Assembly: GCA_964607765.1 (NCBI GenBank)
Contig: CAZSNT010000054.1
Span: forward strand, 1 to 54,321
Direction: 5' to 3'
From: CAZSNT01 sp964607765
GTDB taxonomy: Bacteria > Verrucomicrobiota > Lentisphaeria > Oligosphaerales > JABHEG01
Length of the DNA stretch: 54,321 nt
Shown here: in pieces, positions 34,758-42,196 of the stretch
Position numbering within the stretch: position 1 is the first letter of the stretch
Layout: every line of letters starts with the position of its first letter
The notes under the pieces: model-generated
Database searches by the model: none
Told to the model about the DNA's origin: nothing
Seen by the model: only the letters and a program-made list of their open reading frames with translations
Translations under genes and position numbers: made by a program

Positions 34758-35819
34758 TCAGCGGCGCACCTTCCCGGCTTCCGCCTTCTTCCGGCGTTTC
34801 CGCGCTGCGTAAGCCTTCGTGCAGAGCTCGATACTCGGTCCCACCGTGTTACCCAGGAGAATGGCAAACGCCACGCCTCCGGCAAAGACCGCCTTCCAAC
34901 GGAAAAACACAATCATGACACCGATGAAGGCGCCGTAGAAAAACTGCGCAAGCCGGTCGTTCGGCGCGCTGACCGGATCAGTAACCATGAAGAAACAGGC
35001 ATACAGCATGGCGCCGGAGCCGAGGGTCCAGTGCACGGGCGGCACCTGGGTCGCACCCAACACGTGCCGGAACAACACAGCTGCCACGGCCGCACCCGAC
35101 AGGCTGCTGACAACCAGGCGCCAGTTCGCTGTCTTCGTGCGCAGCAGGTAGAGCCCGCCAATGAGAAGGAGCAACGCGGAGACCTCGCCTGAAGAGCCCG
35201 CAGCCAACACGCGCTGGACACCGTCGGCGCCCTCGAAGCTGCCGCCGATGTTACCGATGAACAGCTCAGAGAAGGTGCTGGTGTGCCCAAAATCGCGCCT
35301 GGCCCACATCGGCGTTGCAGCAGTCAGCGCCTGCATGCCCTCGTACGCGGTCCGCGGCCCCCAATGCGCCAGACCGCGCAGCCCGTCCTGCCACACAGGC
35401 ACAAAGCGCCCTGTCATCTCGATGGGGAAACACACGTACAGGAACCCGCGCCCCACGACTGCCGGATTGAAGATGTTGCGCCCGAACCCCCCGAATGCCT
35501 CTTTGCCGAACCCGATGCCCACGACAATCCCCACCGCGGCCATCCAGAACGGAATGGTCGGGGGAAGGGACAGCGCCAGCAGCATACACGTCACCAGGCA
35601 CGACTCACTGACAGGATCGCCGCGGCGGCTCGAAAACCAGTACTCGGTGGCAATCCCCCACAACGCCACCCACACGCACAACGCCAGTACGCGCCAGCCG
35701 AAAAAGAACACCGCACCGGCGCAGGCAGGCGCCAGTGCCAGCAGCACTCTGCGCATGATCTTCTGCTGCTTGAAACGCGGCTTCGGCTTTGCTGTCACTG
35801 TCTTCTTCTCAGGCTTCAT
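34758..35819 (-). CDS. nqrB: Na+-translocating NADH:quinone reductase subunit B
   Basis: A 353-residue membrane subunit with a basic N-terminal tail and about ten helices. FGKEAFGGFGRNIFNPAVVG (105-124) is the NqrB/RnfD signature. LTAATPM (165-171) is the likely covalent FMN site, with Thr169 the probable attachment residue, and GSSGEVSALLLLIGG follows. It is the first nqr gene here. No nqrA precedes it, which is unusual because nqrA normally starts the operon. Downstream nqrCDEF follow with tight spacing. Confidence 0.93.
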   Translation of the reverse strand: MKPEKKTVTAKPKPRFKQQKIMRRVLLALAPACAGAVFFFGWRVLALCVWVALWGIATEYWFSSRRGDPVSESCLVTCMLLALSLPPTIPFWMAAVGIVVGIGFGKEAFGGFGRNIFNPAVVGRGFLYVCFPIEMTGRFVPVWQDGLRGLAHWGPRTAYEGMQALTAATPMWARRDFGHTSTFSELFIGNIGGSFEGADGVQRVLAAGSSGEVSALLLLIGGLYLLRTKTANWRLVVSSLSGAAVAAVLFRHVLGATQVPPVHWTLGSGAMLYACFFMVTDPVSAPNDRLAQFFYGAFIGVMIVFFRWKAVFAGGVAFAILLGNTVGPSIELCTKAYAARKRRKKAEAGKVRR

Positions 35820-35870
35820 GCGTTCTCTGCGCTGTCAGGGGTATGAACTGCACTGATGTACGCGAGGCAG

Positions 35871-36182
35871 CTAGCGGCCACGCGAACACTCACACCCTTC
35901 CCGGTGAGCCCAGGTCAGGAACAGGCCCGGGCCCAGAAACGAACCGTCGTAGTCCAGGGTTGCCCCTTCCGCAATGACATGGAACTGCTCGGGAATGAAC
36001 AGTGAGACAGCGCCGCACTTCACTTCCCGATCACCCTCGGCGCCATGCCGGGCCGGCTTCAGCAACGGTGTACTGCCGCGGCACGAGCCAATGTAGTCGC
36101 GCAAGCGGAACCCGGTGATCGGCGGCTTGCTGCGATTGGCCAGAACCGACAGCCTCTCCTGGGCGGCACGGGTGATAATCAT
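35871..36182 (-). CDS. HesB/IscA-like small protein with altered cysteine motifs
   Basis: A 103-residue protein whose plan resembles A-type Fe-S carriers: ITRAAQERLSVLA at the start, a single Cys in DYIGSCRGSTPLL, GATLDYDGSFLGPGLFLTW, and a C-terminal CECS where IscA has CGCG. In IscA three cysteines hold the cluster; Cys equivalents appear at all three positions, though the spacing is modified. The ATG at 36182 is used without a strong ribosome binding site. It lies 51 bases upstream of nqrB, at the place nqrA would occupy, and downstream of rubredoxin. A role in supplying Fe-S clusters to NqrDEF is a guess from position. Confidence 0.55.
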   Translation of the reverse strand: MIITRAAQERLSVLANRSKPPITGFRLRDYIGSCRGSTPLLKPARHGAEGDREVKCGAVSLFIPEQFHVIAEGATLDYDGSFLGPGLFLTWAHREGCECSRGR

Positions 36183-36302
36183 ACGGCGCGGTCCGACGGC
36201 CGGCCAGTCACGGCCGGACACATGCGGTAATCAGCCGGGCCCCACCGGAGCGGATCCGATGGAGCCCGGATTCGATCGGTCACACGGTAGCTGCTGAACG
36301 CG

Positions 36303-36461
36303 TCAGACAGCCTCGAAGTCCTCTTTGCCAACCCCGCATTCCGGGCAGCACCAATCGTCCGGAAGATCCGCAAACGCCGTGCCGGGAGCTATTCCGCTGT
36401 CCGGGTCGCCCGCCTCGGGATCGTAAATGTAGCCGCATGCGGTGCATTCGTATTTCTGCAT
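36303..36461 (-). CDS. Rubredoxin
   Basis: A 52-residue rubredoxin. The two iron-binding hairpins are intact: CTACGYIYDPEAGDPDSG near the start and CCPECGVGKEDF near the end, with Asp/Pro/Gly spacing normal for the family. AGGTGA lies just before the ATG. It is a cytoplasmic one-electron carrier, likely donating to oxygen- or peroxide-reducing enzymes in this anaerobe-type stress cluster (Tpx and the rubredoxin-domain protein are next door). It has its own good promoter upstream. Confidence 0.95.
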   Translation of the reverse strand: MQKYECTACGYIYDPEAGDPDSGIAPGTAFADLPDDWCCPECGVGKEDFEAV

Positions 36462-36536
36462 CTGTTCACCTCACTCCAATCGGTTCTGTCAATCGTCCGG
36501 CCGGGTAACGGCCACGCTGTCGGCGCGGCATGCACA

Positions 36537-36566
36537 AAAGTACCCGACACATGTATACCTTGTCAA
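36537..36566 (-). promoter_or_regulatory. Probable promoter of the rubredoxin gene
   Basis: On the minus strand TTGACA (36561-36566) is followed after 18 bases by TACTTT (36537-36542), leaving a leader of about 70 bases to the rubredoxin ATG. TATACA inside the spacer is an alternative element. Confidence 0.5.
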
Positions 36567-36584
36567 CCCTGTCCGGGACATCGT

Positions 36585-37100
36585 TCAGACGAGTTCCCGC
36601 GCCGCAGCAAGCGCCGCGTCGTAGTCGGGTTCGTCCGCCACCTCGCCGACCAGCTCGGAATAGCGCACGACACCCTCACGGTCAACGACCAACACGGCGC
36701 GTGCCAGAAGACGTGCCTCTTTGATTAGCAGACCGTAAGTACTCCCGAAAGCCGCCTCGCGGTGATCAGAGAGGGTCTGAACGGCTTCGACGCCCGCAGC
36801 AGCGCACCACCGCTGCTGCGCAAACGGCAAGTCCACGCTGACAGCCAACACGGCAACATCGTCGCCCAAACCGGCCGCGGCCTCGTTGAAACGCCGTGTC
36901 TCAGTGTCGCACACGGGCGTGTCCAGCGACGGTACCGCCAGAACTACGCAGACCTTGCCCGCGAAACTCGAAAGCGTCACGGGCGACAAGTCGTTGGCCA
37001 AGAGCTCCACGTCCGGCGCCTTGTCGCCGACCGCAACGGGCGCACCGACCAAGGTGACCGGGTTGCCCAACAACGTCACAATACCTTCACGTTCCATCAT
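36585..37100 (-). CDS. tpx: Thiol peroxidase (atypical 2-Cys peroxiredoxin)
   Basis: A 171-residue Tpx. The peroxidatic cysteine is Cys64 in PSLDTPVCDTETRRFN, and the resolving cysteine is Cys99 in FAQQRWCAAAGV, the spacing typical of Tpx. The N-terminus GNPVTLVGAPVAVGDKAPD is also characteristic. It reduces hydrogen peroxide and alkyl hydroperoxides using thioredoxin. The gene starts one base after the stop of the rubredoxin-domain gene, so the two are translationally coupled; a second ATG one codon later is equally possible. Likely controlled by the PerR-like regulator just upstream. Confidence 0.95.
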   Translation of the reverse strand: MMEREGIVTLLGNPVTLVGAPVAVGDKAPDVELLANDLSPVTLSSFAGKVCVVLAVPSLDTPVCDTETRRFNEAAAGLGDDVAVLAVSVDLPFAQQRWCAAAGVEAVQTLSDHREAAFGSTYGLLIKEARLLARAVLVVDREGVVRYSELVGEVADEPDYDAALAAARELV

Positions 37101-37101
37101 G

Positions 37102-37434
37102 TCAGCCCCACTTGCCTTTGCCCATGTGACCGGCCATCTCGGTCATCGACAGCTTCATGATGTCGTAGGACATCGCCCGGGACTTCTCGAACACCGACAC
37201 ACAGCCGGGATCCAGATTGTCCTCGATGCCGGCGTTGCACACCGCCTCGACCTTCCGGGCCAGCGCAACGAGCTTCGCATGCAGCGTGTTCGTCTGGCGC
37301 GAGCGCTCAACGAGACCGGCTGCCGCGTCATCCAACTGTGCAAACTTCGCCTTCTCAGCGCCACACTTCGGACAACAGTCCGGCGCATCGTCGCCGTCGA
37401 AGACAAACCCACAAACTCCACACTTCCATTTCAT
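37102..37434 (-). CDS. Rubredoxin-domain / helical protein (rubrerythrin-related)
   Basis: A 110-residue protein starting at ATG 37434 with AGGGAGA upstream. The N-terminal 35 residues form a rubredoxin-like iron or zinc site, CGVCGFVFDG then CCPKCGAEKAKF. The remainder is one or two helices (VERSRQTNTLHAKLVALARK and the Cys-containing CNAGIEDNLDPGC). It lacks the four-helix di-iron ExxH motifs of a true rubrerythrin, so it is probably an electron carrier or redox partner. It is coupled to tpx. Confidence 0.75.
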   Translation of the reverse strand: MKWKCGVCGFVFDGDDAPDCCPKCGAEKAKFAQLDDAAAGLVERSRQTNTLHAKLVALARKVEAVCNAGIEDNLDPGCVSVFEKSRAMSYDIMKLSMTEMAGHMGKGKWG

Positions 37435-37537
37435 CGCATTTCTCCCTATCATCTCTTTGGTGATCAGCTCTGCCAACTTTCGAGCACACGGATTTCGACA
37501 CCGTCCGCCCCAGTGTGTTCCGCCTCCAGATGGAAAC

Positions 37538-37939
37538 TCAACCCTTATCGCACTCGGGGCAGACCCCGGTCAGTTCAAAATGGTAGCCGGTAATCCGAAA
37601 TCCGCTCCCCATCCCTTCGGGAACAACAGAAGGCAGATTCGACGGGGCTTCCCCAGGCACGTCAGCCACACGGTCACAGCGTTCACAACGCACATGCAAG
37701 TGCGGTTCCGGAGTCCCGTCGTAATGACGCTGCGTGCCCGCCAGTTCGATCTTCTGGATCTCACCGTGGTCACTCAGCACATCGAGATTGCGGTAGACCG
37801 TACCGAGGCTGATCCGAGGCATCTTCGTGCGCACCATGCCGTAGAGTTCATCCGCAGTCGGGTGCGTATCCACGCTCCGCAGTGTCTGCAGAATCAGATC
37901 CCTCTGCCGACTGGATCTCAGGCGGCGTGTCTCCTGCAT
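37538..37939 (-). CDS. perR: Fur-family peroxide regulator, PerR-like
   Basis: A 133-residue Fur-family repressor starting at ATG 37939 (AGGAG six bases upstream). The winged-helix recognition region is ISLGTVYRNLDVLSDHGEI. The regulatory metal ligands keep PerR spacing exactly: His26, Asp74, His80, His82 and Asp93 match B. subtilis PerR His37, Asp85, His91, His93 and Asp104. The Asp at the last position is considered diagnostic of PerR over Fur. The structural zinc site is C85-x2-C88 and C127-x2-C130. It precedes the rubredoxin-domain protein, tpx and rubredoxin, its probable targets. PerR senses peroxide through iron-catalysed histidine oxidation. Confidence 0.85.
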   Translation of the reverse strand: MQETRRLRSSRQRDLILQTLRSVDTHPTADELYGMVRTKMPRISLGTVYRNLDVLSDHGEIQKIELAGTQRHYDGTPEPHLHVRCERCDRVADVPGEAPSNLPSVVPEGMGSGFRITGYHFELTGVCPECDKG

Positions 37940-37974
37940 GTTCCTCTCCTGGCCTGGCCTGACGTTATAGGAAT

Positions 37975-37989
37975 GATTACTACATAATC
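37975..37989 (-). promoter_or_regulatory. Possible PerR/Fur operator upstream of perR
   Basis: An AT-rich dyad GATTA-n5-TAATC lies 36 bases before the perR ATG in an otherwise GC-rich region. It is immediately upstream of a TATAAC that could be the -10 element. This fits autoregulation by a Fur-family dimer. The match to the PerR box is partial. Confidence 0.45.
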
Positions 37990-38160
37990 TAAAGCGTCGG
38001 GTGCCCGGTGCAAGCGCTGGAATGACTTTGTCCGGAAATGGCGCTCCTGCGCCGCAACGCGAGCATTTCCACAGGTGGAGTCGACGGCCTACCCGCGGTC
38101 GACATCCACTGCGATCACCTGGGCGGCAGCACCGGCAAGGAACTCGAAACAGAGAGCTTC

Positions 38161-38766
38161 TCACCCAAGCACGCCGACAGATCCCTGAGCCATGTCGTAG
38201 TGGGCGGCGATCACTCGCAGGTCGCCGCTCTCACACAGAGCACCGAGGGTTGCCGAACCACGAAGTGTCTCGGCAACACGGCAGGCGTTGGCCTGTATCG
38301 CCGCATCCAGGTCACTGCCGCCCACCGTGCCCTCCTGCCCGCTGTCAGCAACATTGGCGGCAATCCCGGCCGCAATGCTCTGCAGCGCGCCTCCAATTTC
38401 CCCTCCCGCCATCGCGGCTGTCACCGCGCCGCAGTTGGAATGCCCGAGCACGAGCACCAACGGCACGTGCAGCTGAGCAGCAGCATACTCCAAGCTGCCC
38501 AGAACGGTGTCATCCAGAATGTTCCCGGCAACCCGGATCACGAACAGATCACCCAAGCCGCAGTCGAAGATCAGTTCAGGGCACACACGGGAGTCCGAGC
38601 AACAGAGCACGGCAGCCACCGGTGCCTGGCCCTCAAGCAGCTCTGTGCGACGCGGCCCGTCCTGATGTGGGTGCTGAGGACCGCCTGCAATGAAACGGGC
38701 ATTCCCGTCGAGCAAACTCTCCAAGACCTCCCCGGCGTCTCTCGGCCGCTCCTGACTGTGCGCCAT
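38161..38766 (-). CDS. Beta-class carbonic anhydrase
   Basis: A 201-residue beta-carbonic anhydrase, interconverting CO2 and bicarbonate. The zinc site is complete: Cys56, Asp58 and Arg60 in CCSDSRVCPE, and His109 and Cys112 in GHSNCGAV. Length and N-terminal helices are normal for the family, and no signal peptide is present. AGGGA precedes the ATG by eight bases. It begins only 16 bases after the pectate lyase-like gene, a pairing without an obvious metabolic reason. It ends about 220 bases from the perR start. Confidence 0.95.
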   Translation of the reverse strand: MAHSQERPRDAGEVLESLLDGNARFIAGGPQHPHQDGPRRTELLEGQAPVAAVLCCSDSRVCPELIFDCGLGDLFVIRVAGNILDDTVLGSLEYAAAQLHVPLVLVLGHSNCGAVTAAMAGGEIGGALQSIAAGIAANVADSGQEGTVGGSDLDAAIQANACRVAETLRGSATLGALCESGDLRVIAAHYDMAQGSVGVLG

Positions 38767-38782
38767 GCCGCTTGTCCCTTCG

Positions 38783-40123
38783 TCAATCCGCTTTCCGCGG
38801 ATCCGTGCCGCTCAGAAACTCTTCGATGTTTGTGTAGCCGTCTCTGTCGCCGTCTCGCACCGCATCCCCCGCACGGTGCGGATCAAGACCGTTCTGCGTC
38901 TCCCAGGCGTCCGGCATCCCGTCACTGTCCGAGTCCGGTCGCGCTCGTCCCGACTCGAGTGCCGGCCATCCCCCCACATCGTCCTGGGAATCGATAAGCC
39001 CGAAGCGCCGCGCCGCTATCCGGTCGACCACTCGCCGGTCCACGCTGTCGCGTTTGGGCAATATGGCACCGCATCCGGCCAATACGACCGCCTCGAGAGC
39101 GCTGGCCGGGTGCATTGTCACCGCGGAACGGGTCTTGAACGCCGCGCGCAGCCGCGCGCTCTCGTGCAGCCCTCCCAGCACGGACCATCCCGTCGTGCGA
39201 CGCTTCGTATCCGGAGCAATCAGCAGGTTGTCAGCCGCATGGATCCGGGTCGCTTTGCCCCCCGCCTTGAACGCATACTTACCCTCGCGCACAATGACGT
39301 TGCCCACATAGTTCATGCGCACCGGATCCGCGCCGGAATACCCCACACCGTCGAACACCAGGTTATTGCGGAAGTCCAGCAGGATGCTGCCATCGCCGTA
39401 CGTGCCTGGCCGAGGGCAGCGATTCCGATGATGTGCGTAGATGTTGTGGTGAAACGTGATGTCCCCGTTCGTGCGAATCAGGGAGCCGTACCCGTGCCTG
39501 CCCTTGTGGTGCGTGCTGTTGTCCAGAGACTCCGTGATCAAGCACCACTGAACCGTCACGTCGCTGATGCCCGGGCCCGACACAGACAGCACCTCGTCAT
39601 TCGCCCAACTGACACTGCAGTGGTCCACAATCACATTGCGGCTCCCCTCGCCGATGCCGAGACCGTCTGTGTCGAAGTGCTTGCCGTGACGCAGTCGCTG
39701 CCGCCCGACTTCGTCGCCCGGCCGCAATCGGAGATGCCGCAAGACAACGTCGTGAGTACGAATACCAACCCCGTAGTTCTTAAGGCAGATGCCGCCCCCG
39801 GGCGCGCTCTGCCCGGCAATGGTCACGAACGGCTCCGATATCCGCAACCCGGCACGCAGTTCAATCGTGCCCGCTACACGGAACAGGATCGTGCGCGGCC
39901 CGGACGCGCTGAGCGCCGCACGCAGAGAGCCGGCGATCGCCTCCTCCCTGCCCGGCACGTAGTCTCGCAGGTTGTCGACGAACAGTACCTTGCCGCCGCG
40001 CCCGCCCCGACTCATCGCCCCGAACCCCTCGGCGCCGGGGAACGCGGGGGTGGCTGCACGGACCGCCGCAAACGACCACACCATGCAGCAGACGCATCCG
40101 AAACCGACACGTAACATGCGCAT
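38783..40123 (-). CDS. Secreted pectate lyase-like protein with C-terminal calcium-repeat tail
   Basis: A 446-residue protein with a signal peptide (GFGCVCCMVWSFAAVRA) and then FPGAEGFGAMSRGGRGG, the standard opening of PL1-type pectate lyases and relatives. Beta-helix rungs follow (VIVDHCSVSWANDEVLSV, DITFHHNIYAHHRNRCPR). The last 60 residues contain thrombospondin-3-type calcium motifs (DSDSDGMPDAWETQNGLDP, DGDRDGYTNIEEFL). It would depolymerise pectate or a related polyuronate outside the cell. GGGAGGAG lies upstream; a GTG one codon earlier is also possible. It probably belongs functionally with the large PL26-like enzyme at 11280. Confidence 0.85.
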   Translation of the reverse strand: MRMLRVGFGCVCCMVWSFAAVRAATPAFPGAEGFGAMSRGGRGGKVLFVDNLRDYVPGREEAIAGSLRAALSASGPRTILFRVAGTIELRAGLRISEPFVTIAGQSAPGGGICLKNYGVGIRTHDVVLRHLRLRPGDEVGRQRLRHGKHFDTDGLGIGEGSRNVIVDHCSVSWANDEVLSVSGPGISDVTVQWCLITESLDNSTHHKGRHGYGSLIRTNGDITFHHNIYAHHRNRCPRPGTYGDGSILLDFRNNLVFDGVGYSGADPVRMNYVGNVIVREGKYAFKAGGKATRIHAADNLLIAPDTKRRTTGWSVLGGLHESARLRAAFKTRSAVTMHPASALEAVVLAGCGAILPKRDSVDRRVVDRIAARRFGLIDSQDDVGGWPALESGRARPDSDSDGMPDAWETQNGLDPHRAGDAVRDGDRDGYTNIEEFLSGTDPRKAD

Positions 40124-40320
40124 CACAGACCACTCCTCCCGTACTCATTGGTCATCTGCCTGACCGTAGAGACTCCGTTAGACTCGGAAGAACAGACTCG
40201 ACAGCAGCCGGACGCAACCGAGTGCTGCCGACAGCAATCGACGGGGCTCCTGCCTGGAAGCACAGGGCTCTCCACTGAATACCGACGCGCGCTCCCCCAG
40301 CGCCACTGCGCACGCGGCGC

Positions 40321-40827
40321 TCAACTCTCATCCTGCACCTGCTTCCGCGGACGCCCCTTGGCGATCCGGTCCGCTTCCACCCGTTCCTGGAAGAGCATGG
40401 CGTCGGTCGTACGCAGCCGCCGGCAGATCTCTCGGCCAATGTTCATCTGGATAAGCGCAAACTGCTCCACATCCACGCTGCAGATGCTGAGCAGGTCAGC
40501 GTTAGTCAGTTGGATCGCCGTGCAGTCCTCAGTCGCCTGAACAGAAGCCGTCCGAAGCCCCAGGTCAACCAGCGACATCTCGCCGAAACAGTCGCCCTGC
40601 CCGAACTCGTGCAGAACATACTCGTGCCCGTGCCACGACCGCAGCACAACCGCTTTGCCGCGCTCGAGCACGAACAACGAATCGCCACGCTCGTCCTGCC
40701 GGAAAAAACACCGCCCCGCCCGCACGTCCACAATTGACGCGCGAGCCAGGACCGCTTCCAGCACGCCATCCCGGATCCCGCCGAAGATGGGCATCCCCTG
40801 CAGCATTCTCAGACGCTCAGCTTCCAT
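40321..40827 (-). CDS. Cyclic-nucleotide-binding domain protein without DNA-binding domain
   Basis: A 168-residue protein with a Crp/cNMP-binding jelly roll: DSLFVLERGKAVVL, then the phosphate-binding-cassette-type GDCFGEMSLVDLGLRTASVQA. After the long helix (VEQFALIQMNIGREICRRL) there is only a basic tail (RIAKGRPRKQVQDES) and no helix-turn-helix, so it is not a Crp-type regulator by itself. It may sense cAMP, c-di-GMP or another ligand and act through a partner. The 190-base gap below it to the lyase gene shows no feature I can name. Confidence 0.85.
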   Translation of the reverse strand: MEAERLRMLQGMPIFGGIRDGVLEAVLARASIVDVRAGRCFFRQDERGDSLFVLERGKAVVLRSWHGHEYVLHEFGQGDCFGEMSLVDLGLRTASVQATEDCTAIQLTNADLLSICSVDVEQFALIQMNIGREICRRLRTTDAMLFQERVEADRIAKGRPRKQVQDES

Positions 40828-40986
40828 GCCTCCGGTACCCCTGCGTCAACCGTTCGCTCCCTCCCCCACAGTGACACTAGCGCCAGTTACGTCTGCCGGC
40901 AACCTGTGCGCCGCGGAGCTACACCCGGACAGCCATCCCACGCAGCGCGACGCTCCGCGGTCGCGTATCCCCTCACCACCCGCCAT

Positions 40987-41871
40987 TCAATACCGCAACA
41001 CGCCGCCCGTCGCCGCGTTCGCCACCCCTGGCGCGTCCGCATCGAGCAGCCGCTTGCTGCGCGTGCGCTGCAGTTCGTTCATAGGCAAGCGCCGGTCCAG
41101 GAAGTCAAGCGACAGGTCGATCACCTCACGTGCCTCGTCCGGCGACGATGTACCGATCGCCACCAAGTCGCACTCGCGGATGGTGTTCCAGACAAACGCC
41201 AAACCGACGGGCGGCATCACACGCCCGGCAGCCAGCGGTTTGATGGTCAGCACGGGCTTCTTCGCGTTCCGGATAATGCGCATCACCCAGTCCGTCTCAA
41301 CCTGCATCAGAAACCCGGCGGCGTTGTAGATCTGGATGTAAGTCTCTATGTCTGCATCCGTTTCGTCCGCAATGAGCACCGTCTCGGGCATGTGCGTGGA
41401 CAGCCCCGGCACCATGCCGCGCTCCCGAATCATCGCGGTGATCGTGTCGATGTTGCGAATCTCCCGATGCATCCGGTCGACCAATGCGTCAGTGATGCAC
41501 TGGTGCGGCATGCAGAGCGTCGTCCCCTCCGCCGCGGTCCTGTCGAACACCGGCTCGGGCTCTTCTCCGGGGGGGCCGCCAGGCAAAATATTGAACATGG
41601 GCGTGGCAATCATGATGCCCGCCCGCCCCGTGCGGTCTTCGGCCTCTTTCATCGCGTCACGAATCGCCGGACCACCGCCGCCGATGACCGTATCAACGCC
41701 CTGCCGAAAGAACACCTCCAGAATATCCGCGATCCGTTTCCGGTCCTGGACGGAACGGATGAACTTGTCCTTCGCCGCACTCGTGTGCGAGTACCCAAAG
41801 AACCAGTTCGTCCCAATCACCAGCCGCGACAGCGATACGCCGCCAACCGTCGTTCGAGGAAAGAGCTCCAT
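40987..41871 (-). CDS. Conserved TIM-barrel-type protein of unknown function
   Basis: A 294-residue cytoplasmic protein. The opening VSLSRLVIGTNWFFGYSH and repeating beta-alpha units (VDTVIGGGG, AGIMIATPMF, MVPGLSTHMPE, KPVLTIKPLAAGRVMPP, CDLVAIGTSSPDEA) suggest a TIM barrel, distantly like aldo/keto reductases. The catalytic Tyr/Lys/His tetrad of those enzymes is not recognisable. A purine-rich leader before the ATG gives a ribosome binding site. The neighbours give no clear function. I would not assign an enzyme name. Confidence 0.65.
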   Translation of the reverse strand: MELFPRTTVGGVSLSRLVIGTNWFFGYSHTSAAKDKFIRSVQDRKRIADILEVFFRQGVDTVIGGGGPAIRDAMKEAEDRTGRAGIMIATPMFNILPGGPPGEEPEPVFDRTAAEGTTLCMPHQCITDALVDRMHREIRNIDTITAMIRERGMVPGLSTHMPETVLIADETDADIETYIQIYNAAGFLMQVETDWVMRIIRNAKKPVLTIKPLAAGRVMPPVGLAFVWNTIRECDLVAIGTSSPDEAREVIDLSLDFLDRRLPMNELQRTRSKRLLDADAPGVANAATGGVLRY

Positions 41872-41948
41872 GTTCTCTCACGCCTCTCCCTGTGTTCAGT
41901 GAGCAGTGTTCAGTGTTCAGTGAGCTGTGTTCAGTGAGCTGTGTTCAG

Positions 41949-42094
41949 TCAATGTCATTGAATTAAGCGTCCCTTGGAGATTAGGGCGAGAGATTAAGGC
42001 GAAAGATCAAGGTGTTCCGACCCTAATCTTTTGCCCTCATCTTTCACCCTAATCTCCCGGGATGGCGACCAACTCCTTAACTCAACGACATTGA
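41949..42094. repeat. Long imperfect hairpin element flanked by short tandem repeats
   Basis: The arms at 41949-41967 and 42076-42094 match at 17 of 19 positions. Inside, purine-rich units (GATTAGGGCGA-like) on the left pair with pyrimidine-rich units (CCCTAATCT-like) on the right. Copies of GTGTTCAGTGAGC flank both sides (about 41896-41946 and 42095-42120). The element fills the 325-base gap between the TIM-barrel gene and the nuclease stop. I see no gene in it. Confidence 0.75.
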
Positions 42095-42196
42095 GTGTTC
42101 AGTGAGCAGTGTTCAGTGAGGCGCGCAGCGCAGATGGCCAGCCATCCTCGCTCTGCGAGCCACGCCGCGCCAGGATGACCGGGGACCACCACAGGC

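Noticed and set aside
31699..35819. Rnf complex instead of NQR
   Set aside because: NqrF-type ferredoxin/FAD reductase is present, and there is no RnfB or RnfC. The NqrD and NqrE sequences fit NQR better than RnfE and RnfA.
37102..37434. True rubrerythrin
   Set aside because: Only the rubredoxin-like site is present; the di-iron four-helix ExxH motifs are missing.
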